DNA of 64,000 nucleotides from Stenocarpella maydis (lineage: Eukaryota > Ascomycota > Sordariomycetes > Diaporthales > Diaporthaceae): positions 54,659 through 118,658 of the forward strand of contig NQMI01000141.1 of NCBI GenBank assembly GCA_002270565.1, given 5' to 3'. A model generated the notes under the pieces. That model saw nothing but the letters and a program-made list of their open reading frames with translations. It searched no databases and had not been told where the DNA came from. Shown one piece after another: positions 36,092 through 46,700 of the stretch; the first letter of the stretch is position 1, and each line of letters starts with the position of its first letter. Both the position numbers and the translations under genes were made by a program.

Positions 36092-36799
36092 TCAGACTTG
36101 TGCTGCAGGTCCCTCGCGCCTCTCTGGGCTCACTATACACTCAGGGCACAGCCTCGCGAGGACCCCAGAGGCACAAAGCTGGCTCGTGTACCAGTACCGC
36201 ACGCTCATGGCCACGCTCAGGACGAGGAGGAGCCGGTAGAAGGCCACCTGCCGGCAGAGGAATAGCTGCAGGACGAAGCTGGACGTGACGACGAAGGCCA
36301 GCATCCCTATGATGGCGTAGCTGGTCGACTTGGGCCCCATCTCGGGCAGCGAGACGAAGGTGGGCAGCAGCAGGGAGTCGAAGAAGGCGAAGTTGACAAT
36401 GGTGACCATGCCGCGGATGTAGTCGGCCGAGGGCTGGTTCGGCCTGCGCGTCACCACCGTGAGGGAGGTGCCCGAGTCGCGGATCTCCATGATGCCCCCG
36501 CCCGGAGCGCCACGGTGCGTGTAGCCGCACAGCCTCTCCAGGAGGCCCTTGTCGTGGTGGCAGTGCGAGTCGCAGTGGATGCAGCCGAAGATGCAGTCAC
36601 CCAGCGGCTGGTGGAGGGCCTTTGAGCTCTGGAAGGCGTCCCAGCTCGTCTTGAAGGTGTCGAAGTCGACCTGCCGCGTGGTCTGCGGCGAGCAGAACGC
36701 CCAGGTGAGGACCTTTGCGACGAGGCGGAAGGGGAACAGGAGGTACCATCCGATCGTCGACTAGACTTTGTGGCATTCCCCCCTTACCGCGTCTGGCAT
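36092..36799 (-). pseudogene. Cys-rich multi-spanning membrane protein with an in-frame stop at codon 13
   Basis: From an ATG at 36799 the frame reads MPDAVRGECHKV, then a TAG (36763-36761), then continues openly for 222 codons to the stop at 36092-36094. The continuing part is clearly protein-like: a hydrophobic stretch (STIGWYLLFPFRLVAKVLTW), a Cys/His-rich loop (CIFGCIHCDSHCHHDKG), then about three more hydrophobic helices. I do not recognise the family. The reading across the stop looks like one protein, since Trp (TGG) to TAG would be a single G-to-A change. An alternative is an intron ending in the TAG at 36761, but the nearest GTAAGG donor is only 27 bp away and no good upstream exon was found. 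Either the gene is broken or its first exon is missed. Confidence 0.5.
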
Positions 36800-37440
36800 C
36801 TTGTGGTATTCTCGGGTGGGGGTGGGGGCTTGGGAGTTCTCGGGAGCACTCGTGATGGTTGATGCTGTTTTCTAGGGAGATCTTGGGGGCTGTCGGTGGC
36901 GTCGTATCCGTGCTTGGGGAGATGGCCGAGAAGATGACCGGTGGTGAGGCACGGGTGGGATGAAGAGCGTACCAGGGCGATACTGGATAGAGCTGATGAG
37001 GGTTGTGACCGATGCTCATACAGGGAACTAGGATGGTGTACTGGATCTGGCGAGGGGGCCAGTATCGCCGGGTGGGAGAACATCGTGTTACCCATATTCA
37101 CCATTGCCTGGATTTGCTGGCATTTGTCGGAAGGAGCAAAACCATGCACAGGAATGGACAGGGAAGGGGCAGACAGAGGCAGTTCGAAGTATTTGGACGG
37201 GACGTCTGCAGGCACAGTACAAGTCAACATGAATATCAAAGCACATATCCGCCCATGTTAATTTTGCAACGCACATATAATATGTACTTAAGTATATACT
37301 TTACTATACATCTCCATATATAAGGGATGGTTGGGTCTGTGACCTGCACCGACGTTCCATGCAAAACCAGTCCGCATAAAAACTCACCTGACACTCACCT
37401 TGACACCCATCTCGACCGCGCCGGAACCAGCTGTCCCGAA
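36800..37440. other. intergenic region
   Basis: Pro/Ser-rich open frames on the minus strand here (36784-37239) look like non-coding translation. An unknown upstream exon of the membrane protein cannot be excluded. Confidence 0.4.
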
Positions 37441-38040
37441 TCAAATCCAGTCCCAAGTGCTCCCAACGAGGCCAGCCATATCCGCCGAAATCTGGGCCCT
37501 AGCCTTGCAAGGAGAACAGAAGATGCCGTGCAGCGGTCTACAGGAGCACTTGCCCTCGGCAGCAAAAGCATACATGGTCGAGCAGTACGCCGGGACCGAG
37601 CAACCCTTGACAAGGTCCGATCTGGGCGGCACCGTGCTTTCCTCGAGGAAGACCCTCACGCACCGGTCGCATGTCATATCAACATTCCTCGTGCTCACCT
37701 TGCCGTGCCGCTCACAGCTCGACAGCGGCGTCGGCGTGCGAGGCGGTGGGCTCAACGACCTAGTTTTCGGGTTCCGGTGGGCTCCTGGAGCCCACACACT
37801 CAAGCCACTGTCTCTCGGGACCTTGCTTGAGCGAGGAGAAGCCCTCCTACCAGACCGGGATCCTGTGCACTCGTCACACAACCCCTCTCTAGCCTTAGTT
37901 CCTCCCAGGAGTCTGAGTCGATCGGCTTTCAAGGGAAGCATGCGCTGGCTCACCTTGTGCCATTCGGGGTCCACAACCTCCATCCTGCAATGGACACAAA
38001 CACCGTACACCACCGTACGCATATAATCGAAACCACTCAT
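37441..38040 (-). CDS. unknown CxxC-rich protein
   Basis: From the ATG at 38040 the frame gives 199 residues; an upstream in-frame ATG at 38130 would add 30 residues of less protein-like sequence. It has several Cys pairs with two-residue spacing: Cys-Val-His-Cys, Cys-Asp-Glu-Cys and Cys-Asp-Arg-Cys, plus Cys-Ser-Cys and Cys-Ser-Pro-Cys near the end. These could bind zinc in two separate sites around a Pro/Ser/Arg-rich linker. There is no signal peptide or membrane helix. No family was recognised. The regular Cys spacing makes a real gene more likely than not. Confidence 0.45.
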   Translation of the reverse strand: MSGFDYMRTVVYGVCVHCRMEVVDPEWHKVSQRMLPLKADRLRLLGGTKAREGLCDECTGSRSGRRASPRSSKVPRDSGLSVWAPGAHRNPKTRSLSPPPRTPTPLSSCERHGKVSTRNVDMTCDRCVRVFLEESTVPPRSDLVKGCSVPAYCSTMYAFAAEGKCSCRPLHGIFCSPCKARAQISADMAGLVGSTWDWI

Positions 38041-40322
38041 ACTCTCTAGGTTGGGTAGTGCCGCATAGAGTATAAAGTAGATACAGTGGGTGTGGTTTCG
38101 TGTTTGTGTCCTAGGAGATCCGTCGTTCAAGCTTCTTGGGTGTCTGAGTATGCATTCTGAAAGAGACCAGCGCTGGGTGGGCGTTGCTGGCAGTTATCAA
38201 TCCCAAATCTTCCACCTATCTGACGGGGAGAGAAACAGACAGCCAAGATCATGACAGAAGTAGAACCCAGTACAATGGAATTAATAATAGAAAAGGCCTT
38301 CATTGTCGACAGTCGTAGTTGTTTTTCCATTGTTTGACGACAAAGCAGCATGCTGGCTAACGAGAAAGAAAAGACTGCATTGTCACACGGCACAAGATCG
38401 TCGTCTGCCATTAGCAACCGGGTATCGCCTCCAAGACACTGAGATTGTATTCCCACCAGCGGTCGGGGCCAGCCACGGACGGCAGTGTGAGAACGGGATG
38501 GGACAATAAGCATTGTCGATATGGTACTCCGCTCCCAAGGGAATGACCAGAAGGTGTACCGTACCGCCCCCTGGGCTTTAAGCTATTTTCTCGAGCCACT
38601 TCAGAACTCGAACAGCGTTGGCGACGGGTGAGGGGCTGCCTAATCTCATTTTCGGGAAGTGAATGGCTGTTGTTGGTGCCTCGTTGGCTCTAAGATAGCG
38701 AATGGCGCTATACTAGCAGACGGAGGAACACCACTGCAGCATGTCGTTGGGCTGCTGACATAAGATAAGGAACCCAGCCGACCGGATTTGGACAAGAAGC
38801 GAGGAAAATTACCCCTGACATCGCTCCCCTGCCCTCGATCTCTGTGACAGGATTCAGGAACCCTGGGGAAGATCACTAAGCAGCCGTGCCTGGGTACCTG
38901 AAGGTCTGGAACCCGAAGTCACTCAGCCCTTTCTAAGTTCCCATCACCATACCAGCGCCGACACTCCCGCCGTTTGCCAAGCAGCCAAAAGGCATCTGGC
39001 TTGTTGAGTGCCTCCACTGTTAATCAGAGGACATCGCTGCGCTTGCCACGCGCCAGGCAAATGAGCTCGCGCTGCGGTTTCGTAACAAAAGACCGAGCCC
39101 TCCTCGTCGGTGCACCCCGCTCATGCTGCTCAATGCAGGCCACAACCTGGCTGCTGGATTGGGATAAGCCTCACGCACGACGGTGGCACGGAACCCATTA
39201 GCGGCAAGCAGGAATCAACTGACGGCCTACACTAAAAAGGACCCCCTCCATGGAGGATTCTGCTGCTCCAAGAATGCAACCTGTCTTTGGCATTTTCTCT
39301 GACTCATCGGGTCTTAATCAGAACACCCACCCGTATTGAGATGTCAATGAGTACGGTGGGGATGGAGGTAAGGTATCTACTTGAGTATCTGTGCCAGTCA
39401 AACACCATCAACTCAGCCAGCGATGATCACTAACACTTGTTGTCTTGACAGGGCCCTGGCAGGCCTTATTTGAGCCTCTTCTGACCCAGTCTGTCAAGAA
39501 GTCCCTCGGGCCTCAGCATGCATTCTGCAACCCGGACGGCTCCGCGGCAGCTTGGCCCGATGCAATACCGATGCAATATGATCCTTCATGTTATGCTGAA
39601 TCCTTCGGGCGCGGATGGTTGGTCCCCCTGCAGCTTCCGAGGTTGTCTGTCACTCGAGCCGCCACATCTAGCCTTTGGCTACGTCCCTAGTGGGAGGTTG
39701 TGGCAACCAATCGTCGAAAATCTGCACCCGCTTCAGCCTGGACACTATCTCGTTCTGAGCGATGCCGCTATACCTGTTCCTGGCGCCATGGCAAGCTCGC
39801 TCCTCCTCTAGCGACGCCTTCCAGGCCTTCCGTGAGGCTCATCTCCTGGACCCCCCATCCGGGCGACTGACTGATTAATTCCTTCGGCCCTGACCCATCC
39901 CGTCTTCATCCAACCGCGTCTGGGCACTGACCAAGGGAAATTTGCTGACGCTCGAGCTGCTGCAAGAAGATGGGGCACATGTTGGTGACAGCCTAGAGTT
40001 AGGTCATGTTGCTGTGCCACAGCAACCATCGTGCGGTATTCATGCGCTTGAAGGATGGCCACCCTTTGCTGTGGGCAAAATGAGAAAACCATTATGTAGG
40101 TAGGCGCACCAACTCTCTGCGTGGCTCTCGTCCCTCCCCTTTACTCCCTCTCTTGCCTCTCCGCCTCATCGTCCTGTCAAGTTCCCAAACGACGGCGAGC
40201 TCTCTCAGCCAGCAAAGGTTTCTTTGCGTCCTTTCGTTGATCACAGCGACTACACACTCTTTTCCGGCTTACGCCACTTCATTCATTTTATATATACCAT
40301 AATACCACCCCTAATACAAATA
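38041..40322. other. 2.3-kb region without a supported gene
   Basis: Several open frames of 60-130 codons occur on both strands but none has a domain or consistent composition. A TATA-like TATATATA lies at about 40289-40296, just before the chitinase start. Confidence 0.5.
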
Positions 40323-43144
40323 ATGTATCTCCGCGATTCACTTACTGTGGCTGCTCTTGCGGCAGCTCCTGTGCTGGCGACTTCCAGCAGTGTGAATGTC
40401 TATTGGGGACAACAGGGAGATGGAGACCTGGCCACGGCTTGTCAGGACCCTTCTGTTGACTACATTACCTTGGGCTTCGTCAATATCTCACCGGAGAACG
40501 GAGGCCCTACTGAATACCCGGGCACAAACTTCGGTGCGCATTGTTGGGCGGAGAAGTACAGCGCCGGCGGACACACATCTGAGCTGCTGACCACCTGTCC
40601 TTCTCTTACCCCGGGTATTGCAGTCTGTCAAAGTCTTGGGAAGAAGGTCCTCCTCTCCATTGGTGGTGTCTACGGCGCCTACAGCAACTACACGGTGTCC
40701 ACCCCCAAGAACGGAGCTGCCTTTGCCGAGTTCGTCTGGGGCGCCTTTGGTCCATACACTGAGGCTTGGGCAGGCAAGCCCAGGCCTTTTGATAATGGGG
40801 GCAAGCACAATGCCGTCGATGGCTTCGACTTTGACCTTGAGTCCTCTTATGGTATGTTTTAACCTGCTGTATCAACAACACTCTTGCCTTTTTCTGACCC
40901 ACTTCCAGCTGGTGATGCAGGGTATGCGGCTATGATCACGACCTTGAGGGGCCTTATTACCGCGTCTGGACGAAGCGACATCATCACTGCCGCCCCCCAG
41001 TGCCCGCTCAATGAGTGGCAAACCATGACATACCTGCTTGAGACCGTGCAATTTGACCGTCTTTGGATTCAGTTCTACAACAACCCGCAATGCAGTCTGC
41101 TGAACGCCGATGGCACCCCAAATCCGGGCTTCAACTACGCTGACTGGGAGAAGTACCTTGCCAAAACCCCAAGCAAGAATGCAAAGCTTCACATTGGCCT
41201 TCCAGGTAGCCCAAGTGCTGCCGGGAGCGGTTATGTGGATGCCTCTGTTGCCAGTACTTATCTCTGCAAGTACAGTGATTATCCAATGTTTGGCGGCGTC
41301 ATGGTTTGGGACCAGTGGTTCGCGGCTCAGAATACCATCGACGGCGCTTCCTACAACCAAGTTCTGTATGAGTCCATGAAGTGCGGCTGCAAAGCCTGCC
41401 CGGCTCCCACGAGCACGACCCCAACATCGACGCCCGCCTCTTCGACTGCTGGCAGTACAAGCTTGTCCACCGCCCCACCGGTGACCATCACTTCGTCGAC
41501 AACCTCACCACCAGCGTCCACACCAACATGCACTGGACTTTCCGGTTGGGACAGGGACGGCAAGAACATTGGCAAGTACCCCGGAATCGAAATCACTGTT
41601 GAAGTATATTAACGCTAACAAGCCTGCTTGGAACAGCTTACTACGCCGACGCAGCTTCTACAACCTACGGCGGCTGCCTCGCACTCTGTGATGCTAATAA
41701 GTCCTGTCTGAGCTTCGGCGTCCTCTCCGCTCCTGCATGTGCTCTCTACGACTACGCAATTGAGGGCAATATTTTCGCGGACGCGAACTCTCGCAACATT
41801 TTCTACAACAAGGGTGGCGTCTGCGCGCAACCTTCCAGCAGCAGCTCGGTAGTGATATCTGCCTCTCAGACAACCGTCCTCTCAAGCTCGAGCACCCACA
41901 TTGACTCATCGACATCGGCCTCTCAGACTACTTCCCTCACAAGCTCGAGCACCCACGTTAACTCGTCGACATCGGCCTCTCAGACCACTGTCCTCCCAAG
42001 CTCGAGCACCTACATTGGGTCATCCACAGCTTCTGCCACGACTTTGACAACCTCGAGCGCTGAGAGCCTCAGCAGCAGCTCTACCACAAGCTGGAGCAAC
42101 ATGACACAGAGCACCGTAACAAGCACCTCAGAAGCACAGACAGCCCCAACCACCATAACCAGCAGCAGCGTCCATCTGTCAACCCGGCCTCACACATCGT
42201 GGTCCAACACCACCTGGACATCCCATGGTTCGAGCTCCACGTCAGGGACAATTGAATCATCCACTGCCCCAATGACATCGACCTCGGTGGCGACTGAGCC
42301 GACCGGCCCCCCGGGCGGGCAGACAACCCAGACATTCTACTCAACGACTGTCGTGACGGTGACTTCCTGCGCTCCAACTGTGTCGAACTGCCCTGGTACC
42401 CCGCATGTCACCACATCTGTCATTCCGATCACGTCGACTTCTGTCCCTGTGACCACCCCGGGCGATGATGAGACAGTCACAGCCACTGTCGTACCGGTTT
42501 CTTCCACATCAGCCGGTCCCATCCCCGGCGGCGAGCACCTGACCACGAGCACCATCTACAGCACCACCATCTACACAGTCACGTCATGCGCGCCCGCCGT
42601 GACCGACTGCCCCGGAAGGATTGGCTCGGTGACCACGCAGATCATCGCCGTCTCCACGACCGTGTGCCCAGTCACCGAGGGTGGCCACTCAGTTCCCACC
42701 CCACCCGCAGCGAACGGTGGCGGCAACGGTGGCTCGCCCCCCTCCCAGACAAAGCCCGCCGGCTCCGGGCCCAGCCCTACGAGCCCTGCAGGAGGTGTGG
42801 GTTCCTACCCCAGCCCGCCACCGGAGGGTGAGACCGAGGAGGGTACGACCATCTCCACCGTCACGACGAAACTGCGTAGCACCGTCACCCTCCCTGCCGT
42901 CTCGGTTCCGACTGCCGGGAACGGGGGCTACCCGCCACCGCCGCCCGTGAACAACCCCGGCGTCGGCCCCAGCCACGGCTTCAGCAACGGCACTGCGACC
43001 AGGACGCTCAGCCTGGCGACGGTGAAGCCCACCGGAGCCGGGGTCCCCGTCCCGCAGACCACGGCTGTGACTGCCGGCGCTGCACGGGGTGTTGTTGGGG
43101 TTGGCCTGACCGTCGTCGCGGGCGTGATGGCCTTCATGTTGTAA
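40323..43144 (+). CDS. GPI-anchored class III chitinase (GH18)
   Basis: Three exons, 40323-40851, 40909-41571 and 41637-43144, give 899 residues. A signal peptide ends near residue 19. The GH18 barrel (about 22-315) includes the SIGG motif and DGFDFDLE with catalytic Glu173. A Ser/Thr linker leads to a Cys-containing module (GGCLALCDANKSCLSFGV), then a long Ser/Thr/Pro-rich stalk with three perfect-length 19-residue repeats (41858-42028) and two copies of a TVTSCAPxVxxCPG segment. The C-terminus is hydrophobic after small residues (GAARGVVGVGLTVVAGVMAFML-like), typical of a GPI-attachment signal. It cleaves chitin at the cell surface, probably for wall remodelling, like ChiA of Aspergillus nidulans. 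The second intron needs a GC donor (GGCAAGT) with a GCTAAC branch and ACAG acceptor; no GT donor keeps both frames and this domain intact. Confidence 0.9.
41858..42028 (+). repeat. three tandem 57-bp coding repeats in the chitinase stalk
   Basis: Each unit codes for 19 residues beginning Ser-Ala-Ser-Gln-Thr-Thr and containing Ser-Ser-Ser-Thr. The copies have equal length and differ at a modest number of positions. Confidence 0.92.
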
Positions 43145-43726
43145 TGAGAGAGGGTATGAAGCTTTAAACATGTTTGATTGACCCACTTCGGACTTTTGTA
43201 GCATAATATACCTGGTCTGGGTTTGACTTTCGACTCGTGTAGCCTGGTTTGGCCGGGTCTGCTCTAACACGCAAATTATATCCGTCTCAGGGGCAAAAGT
43301 CCATTTAGAAGTATGAATAAATATGGCTTATTACACTTCAAAATAAAATACTTCTCGCTTTTTATTTAAAAATATAACTATTTTAAAATATATAATTACT
43401 AAGATAGCTTCTAGGGGGCAGCTTTAAGTAATTAGACTCGTAGTAGAGCAATCGTTCATAATATAGTCTTATATTTCACCATTTGAGAAACGACTTGATA
43501 CTTGTGCGCAGTCAAGAGTCTTGTCGTTCTTTGTTGGCTAGACGAGCCCGTCTCACAGGTGATGCCCAGGTTGGAGGCTTGGAATTATAGAACCGTCCAA
43601 GCGGAGACAGAAAGAATTAAATGCCCTAAACATGCTAACACTAAGTTTCATAAATGCCCTGCGTTCTCAAGCTGCCGAATCTATAGCCAGTCCTAGATGG
43701 GAGCACAATATCTCGTCAGATGCTCC
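43145..43726. other. AT-rich spacer between chitinase and adhesin genes
   Basis: Both genes end here. The stretch about 43300-43500 is strongly AT-rich compared with its surroundings and may be a RIP-decayed repeat relic. No gene seen. Confidence 0.5.
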
Positions 43727-46700
43727 CTAGGGCCTGGCTGCGTTTATGCATCTAGCACCGTCGTTTCCCCCGGTTGATGCCGGCCCAGTCGAGATCTTGA
43801 GAGGTGCTTCGCTAGGTGCACCTACCCCATTTGCTGGCACTGGGAACCGCCAAATCTCACCGCTGTTATTCTCAGAGCCGTACAGATACCCATCGTCGGA
43901 CGCATAGGTGGCACCCCAGGTGTTTCTGGTGCTGGTGCCGATGGTGCCGGCTACATCCCCAAAATTCTTGGAGAGACTCCAGACCTTGGAAGCTCGGTCG
44001 AATTTTATCAGCGATGTGGTTGCTCTGATAACTGACGTTTCGGTTCCCAGGCCCCAGAGGTAATTGCCCTTGCCGGGGACGTAGGCCCAGTCAATCACGT
44101 AGTAGCCGGGCGTTGCGGTGCCCTTGTTGAGCACCTTGCTGTAGTTCGCCGACCCTGGCTTCAGGTCAACTTGGATCCACCCTTTACCGTCCACTGCGCC
44201 CCAATAATGTGAATTTTCATCTACGTCGCCGCAGGTGGGGTTAACGATATCTGTCTGTCCTAGGCTTACACAATCTCCATTGCCCGAGATCCGAATTATT
44301 TCGCCCTTCGCAGTGCCAGTGTTGAATGTGCAAGCATATATAAAGTTGTCCGCGATGTTGTAGCCTGCAGCGTTGCACTTGATGTCCCGTGTGCCATCGA
44401 CTTTCAAGCCCCTCTTGATGTCAGTCACAACTCCAGTCGTGATGTTGACACGGTAAAAGCTGTCAAGTTGGACAAGGTAACCGCTGGTGTCACAGTTCAG
44501 AGTTGGCATGGGGCTCGGGGAAGAGGTTTGTGAGGAGGAACTGCTGGGAGACAAGCTTGTGCTTGACGAGCTCGAAGTTGACAAGCTAGATAAGCTCAGG
44601 CTAGACGGAAAGGCTAGGTTAGACGAAGAGCTCAAAGTAGGTAAGCTCGAGGTGGGCAAGCTCGAGCTGGTGCTTGGATTGCCGGGTGGAGTTTGCTGAG
44701 GTGTGGAAGACAAAACTAGGCTGGTGTTCGGTTGTGAAGATAGGCTGAAAGTTGTTAAGATTGTCGAGGTCGGTGTGGAAGATAGAGATAGGCTGGTGAT
44801 CGGCTCGGCGGTTAAAGGCGGGCTAGAAGATGTCAATGTTGCTGAGCTCCATGTGGAAGATAGAAATAGGCTGCTAATTAGTTCAGGCGTAGTTGAAGAT
44901 GGGCTGAAAGATGTCAATGTTGCCGAGAGCGGTGTGGATGGCACACTACTATAGACGGCACTACTTTCCGCTATAGCTGACTGAGGTGTTGTGCTTAGGA
45001 GCGATGAACTCTGAACGATCGAGCTCGCCTCAGTTATTGCTGGCTGGAATTCTGTGCTCAGGGACTCAGAACTTGATGCGGATGAACCCCCGCCACTGGT
45101 TGTCTCAATATTTGGTGCAGGCACCGTGCTGGTCGGCGATGTAGTTTGCGTGAGAGAACTCGCCGCACTGCTTGTCTCGCTCATTGGTACGGGCTGTGTG
45201 CTGGACGGAGAAGAACTGAGTAAGGAGGAGATCTTATCACTAGTACTTTGAAAGATATCGCTCGTGGAAGTGCTCAAGATGTCCAGACCAGACGAAGTGT
45301 TGCTGCTCGATGATGTGGGGCCATTTAGGGACCCAGTTGCAGCAGATGTAATACCTTCGCTACTCTGGACTGAGGATGGAGTTACGAAGTCACTGCTCTC
45401 AAATGATGTTGAGCTGATGATGGCAGGAATTGACGTTGAGTCGAACGCATCGCTACTTTTGGCAGTAGCTGCAAGTGAGTTAGAAGTTAAGGTCTGTTCA
45501 GGCTGGCTTGCATCTGAGGAGGTCGGAAGTGATGTTAAAAGCTCGCTACTACTCGACCCTGCGCTTGTATCCAGAGACGAAGATACGGCGGATGACGAGG
45601 GCTGCTCAGGTTCGCTTGCATTTAAAAAGGTCGAGGGTGACGACGATGGAGGCTGGCTACTGGCCGAGGCTGTAATTCCAGTGACTGATGATGTTGAAGT
45701 ACCTCCGGGCAGGAAGGGATTTGAAGATGGCAGTGATGATATCTGGGGTTCCAGACTGCTCGACTCTGTGCTTTTTGTGGCAGGCGAATGTATGCCAGAG
45801 GTTGAGCTTTCTTCTGGCTGACTGGAGTATGGTGAGGTTAGAGGCGGTGATTGAGATTCGAAGTTGCTCGACTGTATGATCTCGGTAACAGACGAAGGAA
45901 CATCGGATTTTGAGGTGCTTTCATGTGGGTTCGAATTCGAGGAGATGGACGGCAATGGCTGGGACTCGGTGCTGCTCGACTCCGTATCTTCTATGCTTTC
46001 AGAAGAGTATGATGATGAGAGCAGTCCTGGAGTGACTGCCTGCAGCGTGCCCTGGGATGACGATGTCAAGGGATTTGACTCTGATACGGAGGTACTCGTC
46101 AGCTCGTTAAGTTGTGTTGTCACAAGGGAGCTCGTAGTGCGCGAAATTGTGCTCTGTGTGACTGGGCTCTCTGGGCTCTGTTGCCCTTCGGACGTAGGAC
46201 TCGCAAAGAATGGCGAGCTTGATCTTTCGTTCTCACTGGTCTGACTCTGTGCCGGGTTGGTAAGAGTCGAGGGCTGTCCATTGCTACTTTCAACGGTTGC
46301 CTGGCTTTGTAGTTCGCTGCTAAAGGTGGAACGGGAATCTGAGCTACTTGGGCCAGAACCCCCGGTCGACCGGTCAGTTTGTGAGCTGGCAGGAACGCTT
46401 TGCAACGATTCCGAAATAAAGGTCTCACTCAGTGGAGGAGGAGCAGAGACAAGAGAGGTCTGATCTCCGGAGGAGGGCCCCGGACCACCTAGATTAGACA
46501 CTGTTGAGGATTCGCTGCTCATTCTAGCTGAACTTGCCAATTCACCGGCAATGGAACTGGACTCCACGTCAAAGGAGTGTGAAGTGCTTGGAGTACCGCT
46601 CATGGACGCGGTCTGCATCGCATCCTCGCTGGTTGAAACCTGTCGCATAGACGACGTTGTTGCACCCACAGAGCCTGTGCTCGAAAGCTCCCCAGTGGAC

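Noticed and set aside
39445..39811. Overlapping 81- and 97-codon plus-strand frames upstream of the chitinase
   Set aside because: Both frames look equally random and no domain or splice support was found.
41572..41604. Alternative GT donors for the second chitinase intron (41545 and 41605)
   Set aside because: The donor at 41605 gives a 33-bp or shorter intron and the wrong phase; the donor at 41545 keeps the frame but deletes a protein-like stretch and has a weak GTTGGG consensus.
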